5,961 nt of DNA from an uncultured Eubacteriales bacterium (lineage in GTDB: Bacteria; Bacillota; Clostridia; Oscillospirales; CAG-272), in the NCBI GenBank assembly GCA_934467435.1, contig CAKSLR010000079.1, forward strand, positions 1 to 5,961, in the 5' to 3' direction. The number at the start of each line of letters is the position of its first letter. Positions within the stretch are counted from its first letter, which is position 1. This document shows positions 1 to 5,680 of this stretch, one piece after another. The notes below the pieces were generated by a model, which searched no databases, was not told the DNA's origin, and worked only from the letters and a program-made list of their open reading frames with translations. The translations under genes and the position numbers were made by a program.

Positions 1-890
1 GTGTTGACGTAATGGGTGAGGAATTCGTCCGGCACCGAAGAGACAGTCGCCATTTCCGAGAGTTTGGTCATGATGGCATCCGACTTTGCGCTGTAGAGTG
101 CGCTGGCGCGCTTCTGCTGCAATCCGTCACGGATGCGACCGAGACACTGCTCCATGCTCTCATAGGCATCCTCCCCCGTCAAACCGAGAATGGTATTGAC
201 GGTCGCAATATCCGTGTTATCGGCGCGGTAAGTACCCGCCCCCGGATCCCCGATATAGAACAAGCGGCAGAAGAACACCACCGGCGTACCGGCAAGATCG
301 GCATTCTGATAGCGTTCGGGGAACGAGAGTTCAAGCCGCACCGGATTCTCTTCCCCGTGCTCCGACGGAATAAGACCGATCAGCCCCGATTCAAAACCGT
401 CAATGAACCCGGCAGAACCGACCGGCATGGCATACATCCGGTTGATCGTGCCGCCCTGAAAACCGAGGGAAAGCGCCACAATCTCGGAATAAGTCATGCC
501 CGTGCAAAGCACATCACCGATCTTGCCTTTCGCCACCGCCGCCTCTAAATCGCTGCGGCGCACGCCCGAATAAAGCAGATAGAGATAGTCGCCGTTTTTC
601 ACCGCACGGCCGGTATCGGCAACGGGCAGATAGTAGGGCGAATCTTCCTTGCTGAAGTAACTGTTGAACTCACTAGCAATATCTTCGTCCGTCACCGGTG
701 CCGCTTTTTCCACGGAAATCTGCATTTCACGGTAATTCTGCCCGTCAAAGGAGACGTAGGGAGACAGATCCGCCGTGCGGTAATCCACCACCGCATCCCC
801 CGTGCCGTCATCGGTCGTCCCGCATCCGGCGCAGCTAAAAAGAAGTGCAGGAAAAAGCAGGCAAAGTATGATTTTATCGGTTATTTTCAT
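1..890 (-). CDS. Trigger-factor-like FKBP-type peptidyl-prolyl isomerase lipoprotein (3' end outside window)
   Basis: Read from the ATG at 890 down to the left edge: 296 codons with no stop, so the C terminus is missing. GGAGG at 897-901 lies 6 bases before the ATG. Residues 1-23 form a lipoprotein signal: a lysine-containing n-region, a hydrophobic core, and cysteines at 20 and 23. AGC at 21-23 fits a lipobox, though Cys20 could be the lipidated residue. Residues ~96-212 match the trigger factor FKBP domain, with GFIDGFESGLIG near 161-172 and LSFPERYQNADLAG near 188-201. Residues ~240-296 resemble the helical trigger factor C-terminal domain, ending VPDEFLTHYVN. The N-terminal ribosome-binding domain of cytosolic trigger factor is replaced by the signal peptide and a short linker. 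Inference: a membrane-anchored extracytoplasmic foldase. Isomerase activity is not proven, since FKBP-like domains can be purely chaperones. Confidence 0.85.
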   Translation of the reverse strand, partial: MKITDKIILCLLFPALLFSCAGCGTTDDGTGDAVVDYRTADLSPYVSFDGQNYREMQISVEKAAPVTDEDIASEFNSYFSKEDSPYYLPVADTGRAVKNGDYLYLLYSGVRRSDLEAAVAKGKIGDVLCTGMTYSEIVALSLGFQGGTINRMYAMPVGSAGFIDGFESGLIGLIPSEHGEENPVRLELSFPERYQNADLAGTPVVFFCRLFYIGDPGAGTYRADNTDIATVNTILGLTGEDAYESMEQCLGRIRDGLQQKRASALYSAKSDAIMTKLSEMATVSSVPDEFLTHYVN

Positions 891-923
891 CGGTTTCCTC
901 CACACCTGTGCATGATTCCTTTT

Positions 924-952
924 ATTATATACTTTTTCCCTCCGTTTGTCAA
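924..952 (-). promoter_or_regulatory. Consensus sigma-A promoter of the foldase lipoprotein
   Basis: On the minus strand a perfect -35 TTGACA (952-947) and a perfect -10 TATAAT (929-924) are separated by exactly 17 bases. Transcription would start near 917, leaving a leader of about 27 bases that contains the GGAGG site. Nothing else in the leader suggests an attenuator or riboswitch. The lipoprotein is therefore probably expressed strongly and constitutively. Confidence 0.88.
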
Positions 953-1006
953 GCGAGAAATGTCGCAGGCGGGCACGTGCCGCACCTTTTTTCATAAACT
1001 GTTAGT

Positions 1007-1032
1007 GCGCACGCCAGTGTTTTTTCGTGCGC
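1007..1032 (+). other. Inverted repeat in the leader of the DUF3343 gene
   Basis: GCGCACG (1007-1013) and CGTGCGC (1026-1032) are perfect inverted repeats around a 12-base T-rich loop. The right arm ends one base before the AAAGGAG ribosome binding site (1034-1040). It could be a small leader hairpin or a protein-binding site. The loop, not the 3' flank, holds the T run, so it does not look like a terminator. Function is unknown. I could not find a convincing promoter for the plus-strand operon between 950 and 1047. Confidence 0.35.
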
Positions 1033-1047
1033 GAAAGGAGCGTCGCC

Positions 1048-1266
1048 ATGGAGCAACGCATACTGACCCTCGGCACCATCACACGCGCCATTCGGGCGCG
1101 AAAATTGCTTGCTGCCGGGCGGATCCCCTCCCGTATGGTTAAGACCGCAGGTACCGCCGCATCCGGCTGCGCGTACGGGCTGGAGGTGAATGCCACCGAC
1201 CTGCCCGCCGCCATGCGGATTCTGGAGGAAAACGGCATGACCTACGAATGGCAAAAGCACGGGTGA
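1048..1266 (+). CDS. DUF3343 family protein (putative sulfur/selenium carrier-like)
   Basis: A 72-residue protein. The ATG at 1048 is chosen over an upstream in-frame GTG at 1027 because AAAGGAG (1034-1040) sits 7 bases before it. The sequence fits the small DUF3343 family (Pfam 'putative Se/S carrier protein-like'): an N-terminal strand and helix (TLGTITRAIRARKLLAAG, residues 7-24), a central segment around a single cysteine (ASGCAYGLEV, Cys41), and a C-terminal helix ending ILEENGMTYEW. The Cys-Xaa-Xaa-Gly region is where family members usually carry their conserved cysteine. Its stop is 5 bases before the cysteine desulfurase start, so the two are almost certainly co-translated. Inference: it accepts, or helps to channel, sulfur or selenium released by that enzyme. 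The biochemical role of the family is not established to my knowledge, so the carrier role is a proposal. Confidence 0.8.
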   Translation: MEQRILTLGTITRAIRARKLLAAGRIPSRMVKTAGTAASGCAYGLEVNATDLPAAMRILEENGMTYEWQKHG

Positions 1267-1271
1267 GCCCG

Positions 1272-2405
1272 ATGATCTATCTGGATAACGCCGCCACCAC
1301 ATGGCCGAAGCCCCCCGGTGTGGCGGAAGAGGTGATGCGCGCCATCACCGAATACGGGGGCAACCCCGGTCGCTCTTCTCACCTGCTTTCGCTGCGTGCG
1401 GCGGAAAAGGTAGAAGAGGCGAGGGAGGCTATCGCCGCGCTGATTGCGGCGGAGCATCCCGAAAACATTATTTTTACGCAAAATGCGACCTATGCCCTGA
1501 ATCTTGCTATTAAGACCCGCGTGCGCCGCGGCACGCACATTCTGATCAGCGACCGGGAGCACAATGCCGTCTATCGCCCCCTCTGCCGTCTGATGCGGGA
1601 TGGCGTTGCGGATTTTGATGTCTTTTCCACGCGCGGGGACGTTTGCCGCAACATTCTCTCCCTCTGCCGCAAAAACACGGATATGCTGGTCTGCAACCAC
1701 GTCTCCAACGTGGACGGAACCCGACAACCGGTAGAAGCAATCGGCAGGCTGTGTCGGGAAAAGGGGATTTATTTTATTGTAGATGCCTCCCAATCGCTCG
1801 GGCACCTGCCTCTTTCCCTTGCCGAAATTCCGGCAGATGCCCTCTGTGCCCCGGGTCACAAAGGGCTTTTCGGCATTCAGGGGAGCGGTTTTGCCTACCT
1901 GCGCAGCGGAAACGGACTGCGGGAATTTATGGAGGGCGGGAGTGGCAGCGCGTCGCTTTCCCCCGAAATGCCGCAGGAACTGCCCGAACGGATGGAGGCG
2001 GGCACCCTGCAGACCCCCGCCATTGCCTCTTTACTTGCAGGGGTTGCGTTTGTGCGCAGCCTTACGCCGGATGCCATTGCGGAAAAGGAAGCGGCACTCT
2101 CTGCCCGCCTTTGCGCACGTCTTGATGTCATGCACGGGGTGGACATTTACCACGGGGGCGGCGGGGTGGTTTCATTTACCGCACGCACCCTCTCGCCGGG
2201 GCGGATCGGTTCCCTGCTGGATCGCCAAAACATCTGCGTTCGCAGCGGGCTGCACTGCGCCCCTCTGGCGCACGCCGCTATCGGTACCCAGCGTACGGGC
2301 AGCGTGCGGGTGAGTTTCAGTTGGTTCAACACCGAAAAAGAGGTGGATCGGTTTGCAGACGCCCTGCGGGACATTCTGGAAAAAGAAAAGGAAGCCCCCG
2401 CCTGA
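1272..2405 (+). CDS. Cysteine desulfurase family protein (class V aminotransferase, SufS/NifS-like)
   Basis: A 377-residue PLP enzyme expected to convert L-cysteine to alanine and pass sulfur to its own cysteine as a persulfide; some members also act on selenocysteine. The ATG at 1272 gives the usual family start MIYLDNAATTWPKP; an in-frame ATG at 1248 inside the upstream gene would add eight atypical residues. Visible motifs: His97 in REHNAV (stacks on the cofactor), Asp171/Gln174 in VDASQS, the Schiff-base Lys197 in APGHKG, the mobile-loop Cys329 in RSGLHCAP, and Arg346 in GSVRVS. The pattern resembles the subfamily modelled as TIGR01977, which is often linked to selenium or sulfur trafficking genes, rather than a housekeeping IscS or SufS. 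No SufU, IscU, SelD or YedF gene is in the window. Translation is probably coupled to the DUF3343 gene 5 bases upstream. The stop codon lies in the loop of a hairpin. Confidence 0.9.
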   Translation: MIYLDNAATTWPKPPGVAEEVMRAITEYGGNPGRSSHLLSLRAAEKVEEAREAIAALIAAEHPENIIFTQNATYALNLAIKTRVRRGTHILISDREHNAVYRPLCRLMRDGVADFDVFSTRGDVCRNILSLCRKNTDMLVCNHVSNVDGTRQPVEAIGRLCREKGIYFIVDASQSLGHLPLSLAEIPADALCAPGHKGLFGIQGSGFAYLRSGNGLREFMEGGSGSASLSPEMPQELPERMEAGTLQTPAIASLLAGVAFVRSLTPDAIAEKEAALSARLCARLDVMHGVDIYHGGGGVVSFTARTLSPGRIGSLLDRQNICVRSGLHCAPLAHAAIGTQRTGSVRVSFSWFNTEKEVDRFADALRDILEKEKEAPA

Positions 2406-2417
2406 TCGGGGGCTTCC
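2380..2417 (-). terminator. Intrinsic terminator for the minus strand, overlapping the desulfurase 3' end
   Basis: An 11-bp perfect stem (2390-2400 with 2407-2417) encloses a 6-base loop that contains the desulfurase TGA. On the minus strand the stem is followed at once by TTTTCTTTTT (2389-2380), a good U tract. On the plus strand the T run (2426-2431) begins 8 bases after the stem, so termination there should be weaker. It most likely ends transcripts from the TerB-like gene and doubles as a 3' stabiliser of the desulfurase mRNA. Confidence 0.7.
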
Positions 2418-2459
2418 CATCTGCCTTTTTTGCGTCCGCCGGTATTGCAGAACACTGGG

Positions 2460-2497
2460 CGGTGGCGTGCCGCACGCGGCACGCCACCGTCTTTTTT
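2460..2497 (+). terminator. Strong intrinsic terminator of the DUF3343-desulfurase operon
   Basis: A perfect GC-rich stem pairs 2460-2472 with 2477-2489 (13 bp) around a 4-base loop. After two bases comes a run of six T (2492-2497) on the plus strand. The T run touches the stop codon of the convergent TerB-like gene (TAA at 2498-2496). No U tract follows on the minus strand, so this element acts for the plus-strand operon only. Confidence 0.85.
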
Positions 2498-2801
2498 ACG
2501 CCTTGCAGAGCTTTCGGATGTAGCGCTGTTCCCGTGGGGAAATCTTATGGTCGATACTGACCACACACAGGCACAGCATGACAATATCCTCGCAAAGGCT
2601 CTCATCGGCAACATTCACCCGCCCGTCCGAAACCACGGAACCGAGGATAAAGCCGGCAAGCGTCTGCACGGAATCCACCCCCGGCAGATCCAGCTGCCGC
2701 AGTTTGGCAAGGATCTCCACCGACTTCACGCCGAGAACGGCGCCGCGCTCCGCCGGGGAGAGCGCCTCATATTCTTTCCAAACTTTTGCAAATTCAAACA
2801 T
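2496..2801 (-). CDS. Small TerB-like helical protein, function unknown
   Basis: A 101-residue protein. The ATG at 2801 is chosen because AAGGAG lies 7 bases before it; a longer frame to 2828 lacks support. It starts MFEFAKVWKEYEALSPAERG and looks wholly helical, with no signal peptide or membrane span. Two acidic turns, VVSDGRVNVADESL (residues 56-69) and SIDHKISPREQRYI (82-95), recall the repeated DG-x-(I/V)-x-x-x-E segments of the tellurite-resistance TerB fold. The likeness is by eye and the protein is shorter than typical TerB (~150 residues), so tellurite resistance should not be inferred. It lies 57 bases downstream of the broken ABC permease on the same strand and may once have been transcribed with it. 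No clear promoter of its own was seen. The stop overlaps the T run of the opposite operon's terminator. Confidence 0.7.
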   Translation of the reverse strand: MFEFAKVWKEYEALSPAERGAVLGVKSVEILAKLRQLDLPGVDSVQTLAGFILGSVVSDGRVNVADESLCEDIVMLCLCVVSIDHKISPREQRYIRKLCKA

Positions 2802-2858
2802 TTTTATTCTCCTTATCCTTTTCTGCAATGATATGCGGTTTCCGTCACGCCCGCCCTC

Positions 2859-3143
2859 TTACATCGGCAGGTCTTTTTTCGTAAACCGCACAGAACCGAC
2901 ACCGTACCCGAGCAGCCCCATGACGGCAAGAATGGCGAACTTCCAGAGGTACGTCTGCGTACCGTCCATAATCGAGATGACATCAAAGAACGAAATGATG
3001 GTGGCGTAGTTGAAGTAATTCAGGCTGTCCAGCCGCACGACCGACGGGATGACCGGGCTGCCGAACAATCCCAGCATAGCGGCAACCAGCGCGAAAATGC
3101 TGAGCCCACCGCCGATTGCCATGGAATGTTTGCTCCGGTCAAA
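2859..3143 (-). pseudogene. C-terminal remnant of an ABC-2 type transporter permease
   Basis: About 94 codons ending in a TAA at 2861-2859 read like the end of an ABC-2 family permease. They include a membrane span (GGGLSIFALVAAMLGLFG), the segment YFNYATIISFFDVISIMDGT, a final membrane span (KFAILAVMGLLGYGVGSVRF) and the typical closing RFTKKDLPM. Intact permeases of this kind are usually 250 residues or more, with further membrane helices and a partner ATPase gene. The open frame continues upstream to 3308, but from about 3144 it is only the antisense of the plus-strand regulator remnant and has no membrane character. No start codon with a ribosome binding site precedes it. I read it as the 3' third of a truncated gene; the exact break is uncertain by about 20 bases. 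Confidence 0.7.
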
Positions 3144-3144
3144 C

Positions 3145-3423
3145 CAACAAGAGGTGAACGACTTTTTGTTTGCCGCAAAAAAACTGACCCGTATTGCCAC
3201 CGGCAAACTGCTGGAGTTATGTAACCGCGACGGGCGTATCCAAAACAAGGAATACCTTGCCCTTGATATTGCTGTGTTCATTGACGGGCTTCTGTGCGAA
3301 TACGTCAAATACTGCCGTGGGCTTTCCGAGGTACGGCTGGATGACCTCTACGCCTACACAAAAGTATGGATCCGACAGTTTTCGGAACGACGCATGGCAC
3401 ACTCGGCTGGGGGAACCGCGTAA
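3145..3423 (+). pseudogene. C-terminal remnant of a TetR-like transcriptional regulator
   Basis: About 92 codons ending in TAA at 3421-3423 look like the ligand-binding half of a TetR family regulator. The segment from FLFAAKKLTRIATGKLLELC through the acidic GRIQNKEY to ALDIAVFIDGLLCEYVKYC and a last amphipathic helix is typical of helices 7-9. The N-terminal helix-turn-helix is absent: upstream of about 3145 the frame runs antisense through the permease remnant. No good ribosome binding site is present; a GTG at 3154 has only weak purines before it. It faces away from the permease remnant, as expected if a divergent regulator and ABC operon lost its middle. TetR assignment is by helix pattern and context, so a different helical regulator or membrane-independent protein is possible. 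An intact terminator follows. Confidence 0.55.
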
Positions 3424-3429
3424 AACAAT

Positions 3430-3463
3430 AAGGGAGGAACCGCCTAAGCGGTTCCTCCCTTTT
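3430..3463. terminator. Bidirectional intrinsic terminator between the TetR-like remnant and the mgtC-like gene
   Basis: A perfect 14-bp stem (3430-3443 with 3448-3461) with loop CTAA is flanked by T runs on both strands: the plus strand reads TTTTGATTTT from 3460, and the minus strand reads TTATTGTTTTA leaving the stem. It sits between the TAA at 3423 and the TGA at 3471-3469 of convergent genes, so it can serve both. Its survival after the TetR-like stop shows that the right end of the old regulator gene is intact. Confidence 0.85.
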
Positions 3464-3468
3464 GATTT

Positions 3469-4167
3469 TCAGATTTCTTCGATGTAACGGATATAATCCA
3501 GGCAACGCAGCGCCTCAATCACATCCCCGTGATTTTTTGCCGAGACGGCATCGCCACGCACCGTCAACCCGACAGTATAGACCGAAAGCCCCGAGCCGAG
3601 GTAGGCGGGATTGGACTCAATATCATCAATCCGCAACCCGAGGCGGCGTACCGTGGCGGAAAAATTCTGCAAATCCGTCCGGCTGCCGAGTTCCAGGTGA
3701 ATTTCAAAATGATCGGAGCGGCGCTTGAGCCACTTTTCGAGTGGCGGCAGCCCGGAAAGAATCAGAAGAAGCAAAAGAAACAAAAGAAGCGAGAGAGTCA
3801 GCAGCCCCGTCCCCGCGGTGATGCCGAGCAGCGTGCACACCCAAAGTGCCGCCGCCGTTGTCAGACCGCGGATCTGACTACGGGCGCTGAACAGAATGGA
3901 TTTGCCGCTGATGAGCGCCGCGCCGAAAATAACAATAGCAGAAAGCAACGGCACAGGGTAAGAAAGCGCCGTATCCGTCATGGCGGCAACCGCGCCCGCA
4001 AGCGCCGTCAGAAGGAAAGTACGCAGCCCCGCGGAATGGCGCTTGACAGAGCGTTCGCATCCAATGAGCGCCCCCATGCATAGGGCAAGACAAAGGCGAA
4101 GAAGGACAGCGGGCAAAGACAGCGTACCCGCCCATGCCCCAAGCCAGTTTACAATCGGATCCTGCAT
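3469..4167 (-). CDS. MgtC/SapB family membrane protein
   Basis: A 232-residue protein with about five membrane spans in residues 18-140 and a cytoplasmic C-terminal domain (~150-232) of ACT-like character, as in MgtC. Family marks are LRLCLALCMGALIGCERSVKRHSAGLRTFLL (residues 23-53) and RGLTTAAALWVCTLLGITAGTG (100-121). The usual GFLGAG motif is changed here to IVIFGAALISG (78-88). The ATG at 4167 is preferred because GAGG lies 8 bases before it; an ATG at 4185 would add six residues but has a poor site. Family members are tied to Mg2+-limited growth, acid tolerance or control of membrane ATPase activity; the function here is not known. The gene starts 29 bases after the antiporter stop on the same strand and probably depends on the promoter of that operon. 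A bidirectional terminator follows directly. Confidence 0.82.
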   Translation of the reverse strand: MQDPIVNWLGAWAGTLSLPAVLLRLCLALCMGALIGCERSVKRHSAGLRTFLLTALAGAVAAMTDTALSYPVPLLSAIVIFGAALISGKSILFSARSQIRGLTTAAALWVCTLLGITAGTGLLTLSLLLFLLLLLILSGLPPLEKWLKRRSDHFEIHLELGSRTDLQNFSATVRRLGLRIDDIESNPAYLGSGLSVYTVGLTVRGDAVSAKNHGDVIEALRCLDYIRYIEEI

Positions 4168-4196
4168 CCAAAACACCTCACACATTCATAAAATCA

Positions 4197-5618
4197 TCAG
4201 GGGCGGCGGGCGTGGCGGTAATTCCCCGCCCATTCTTCCGCCGCTTCTTCAAAGGCTTCTTCCTCTGGGCTGACCTGCCCGACCGGGGGCAAATCTTTCT
4301 GAATCTGCCGGATCTTTTCGGTCAGTTCCGCCAGGCGCCGGTCCGCCGCGCGGCGGGCATCCTCTGCCTGTGCGGGCGTTTCCTCGGCATCATAGGAATG
4401 GGAAAGATGCAGCGCCAGTTTTGCCCCGGCAGGTCCGATCAGTTCGTAGAGGACACTGGAAGAGAGAATCACCGTCTGCAATGCCTCCCCTGCCGCGCCA
4501 CCGAGGGCTCTTGCCCCAAGCGCCGCCAGACCGATGGCAACCCCCGCCTGCGGGATGAGCGCAAGCCCAAGGTAACGGCGTACCGCTGCCCCCTTGCCTG
4601 CCAGCCGCGCCCCGGCAAAGGCGCCGAGATATTTGCCGAGAATCCGCACAAGAAAATACAGCACTCCGATCACAGCCAGCGGCACACCGCCGAGTGGCGA
4701 AGAGGTATCGGTCAGGGCATCCAGACGGAATCCGACGCCGGCGCGCACAAAGAACAAAAGAAGAATCGGCGGGCTGAAATACCCTAGTTGGCGAAAGAGT
4801 TTCTCGTCTCCCGTCAGGTTGATGTACACCGTCCCCATTGCCATACAGCCGAGCAGCGGTGAAACGCCGAGCACCGCCGAGATTCCGCAGAAGGCAAACA
4901 GGAGCGATACGGAAATAATCAACCGGTTATCGCTGGAACGCCGCGTGGGCATCAGCCATTTCATCAGTGCGCCGAACGCGCCGCCGAGCAGCAGAACCAA
5001 AAGGTTCAGCCCGATCGGGCGAAGAACCCCGACGGCGGAAAAACTGCCGTTCAGCAGCGCCACCGCCACCGAAACCGCCACGCTGTACGCCACCAGTCCG
5101 ACCACGTCATCCAGCGCCACCACCTGCAAAAGCGTCTCGACAAAATCCCCTTTGGCGCCGGTCTGCCGTATGGTCATAACGGTAGAGGCAGGGGCGGTGG
5201 TGGATGCCAGTGCCGCAAGAATCAGCGAAAACGGCATCGGCAGCCCGAGCAGGCAATCGGTCAGCACAAAGACCAGCACCGAGGCGGCAAGCGCCTCACA
5301 GACCGTCAGAACGCAAACACCGCCAAAACCGCGCCGCAATACCGAAAGGCGGAAAAATTCCCCCGTACCGAACGCGATAAACGCCAGCGCCACATCGGCG
5401 ATAAAGGCGCTGCCTTCCACCACCGATGCGGGCACGGCATCCAGCCCGAAGGGACCGAGCAAAATGCCCGCCAGGATGTAGGCAGTAACATTCGGCAGGC
5501 GCAGCAGTTTGGTCAGGCGCGTCATGGCAAACCCGCCAAACAGCATCAGCGCAACTGCGATAATGACGACCGCCACCGGGGAGGTAGCGGCAAGTTTTTC
5601 ATACAGGGAAGCGAACAA
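4197..5618 (-). CDS. CPA2 family cation/proton antiporter (NapA/KefB-like)
   Basis: A 473-residue membrane protein expected to exchange Na+ or K+ for H+. It has about 12-13 hydrophobic spans between residues 15 and 405. Family motifs are LPNVTAYILAGILLGPFGL (41-59), TTAPASTVM (140-148), ALDDVVGLV (168-176), FFVRAGVGF (289-297), RILGKYLGAFAGARL (325-339) and GLALIPQAGVAIGLAALG (351-368). The Asp-Asp pair (170-171) and Lys329 match the residues linked to electrogenic exchange in NhaA and NapA; this is inference from motif alignment by eye. The last ~65 residues are hydrophilic and partly coiled-coil (411-443), with no TrkA-N nucleotide-binding domain as in KefB/C. The start is TTG at 5618: AGGAGG lies 9 bases upstream and no in-frame ATG precedes residue 25. 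It heads a probable operon with the MgtC-like gene and is divergent from the LysR gene. Confidence 0.9.
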   Translation of the reverse strand: MFASLYEKLAATSPVAVVIIAVALMLFGGFAMTRLTKLLRLPNVTAYILAGILLGPFGLDAVPASVVEGSAFIADVALAFIAFGTGEFFRLSVLRRGFGGVCVLTVCEALAASVLVFVLTDCLLGLPMPFSLILAALASTTAPASTVMTIRQTGAKGDFVETLLQVVALDDVVGLVAYSVAVSVAVALLNGSFSAVGVLRPIGLNLLVLLLGGAFGALMKWLMPTRRSSDNRLIISVSLLFAFCGISAVLGVSPLLGCMAMGTVYINLTGDEKLFRQLGYFSPPILLLFFVRAGVGFRLDALTDTSSPLGGVPLAVIGVLYFLVRILGKYLGAFAGARLAGKGAAVRRYLGLALIPQAGVAIGLAALGARALGGAAGEALQTVILSSSVLYELIGPAGAKLALHLSHSYDAEETPAQAEDARRAADRRLAELTEKIRQIQKDLPPVGQVSPEEEAFEEAAEEWAGNYRHARRP

Positions 5619-5649
5619 GGCTCTTCCCCTCCTCTCGAAAAAACAGTGC

Positions 5650-5678
5650 TTGCAAAACAGGTTACTATATGATATACT
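5650..5678 (+). promoter_or_regulatory. Promoter of the LysR-type regulator gene
   Basis: TTGCAA (5650-5655) and TATACT (5673-5678) are spaced by 17 bases, each close to consensus. Transcription would start near 5685, leaving an AT-rich leader of about 60 bases before the ATG at 5744. The -10 shares two bases with the -10 of the opposing antiporter promoter, so the two cannot be open at the same time. Confidence 0.7.
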
Positions 5679-5680
5679 GT
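5657..5680. promoter_or_regulatory. Imperfect palindrome over the divergent promoters (candidate regulator operator)
   Basis: A 24-base imperfect palindrome runs from ACAG (5657-5660) to CTGT (5677-5680), with 8 of 12 positions per arm symmetric. Nested in it is a perfect TATAT-G-ATATA palindrome (5666-5676). The element covers both -10 hexamers. LysR regulators commonly bind dyads between themselves and a divergent target, so this is a reasonable operator candidate, but AT-rich -10 sequences make partial symmetry easy to obtain by chance. Confidence 0.35.

Noticed and set aside
12..548. Long plus-strand open frame of 178 codons
   Set aside because: It is antisense to the lipoprotein foldase, has no family resemblance, no ribosome binding site and an unlikely arginine/histidine-rich composition.
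969..992. Terminator-like palindrome GGCACGTGCC followed by a T run
   Set aside because: The usable stem is only about 3-5 bp with a bulge, and no plus-strand gene lies upstream to be terminated.
2461..2488. GC-rich inverted repeat as a mobile-element end or REP repeat
   Set aside because: The adjacent six-T run and position after the operon explain it fully as an intrinsic terminator; no second copy is in the window.
2816..2858. Promoter for the TerB-like gene (TATCAT on the minus strand)
   Set aside because: The -10-like hexamer has no acceptable -35 at 16-18 bases, so it could easily be chance.
2859..3308. The full 149-codon minus-strand frame as one intact gene
   Set aside because: Only the part below about 3143 has permease character; the upstream part is antisense to the regulator remnant and has no ribosome binding site at 3308.
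3529..4083. Plus-strand open frame of 184 codons
   Set aside because: It is antisense to the MgtC-like gene, with low-complexity lysine/glutamine runs that mirror leucine-rich membrane spans.
4594..5481. Plus-strand open frame of 295 codons
   Set aside because: It is antisense to the antiporter; its Ser/Thr/Pro/Arg-rich composition is the usual shadow of a GC-rich membrane protein gene.
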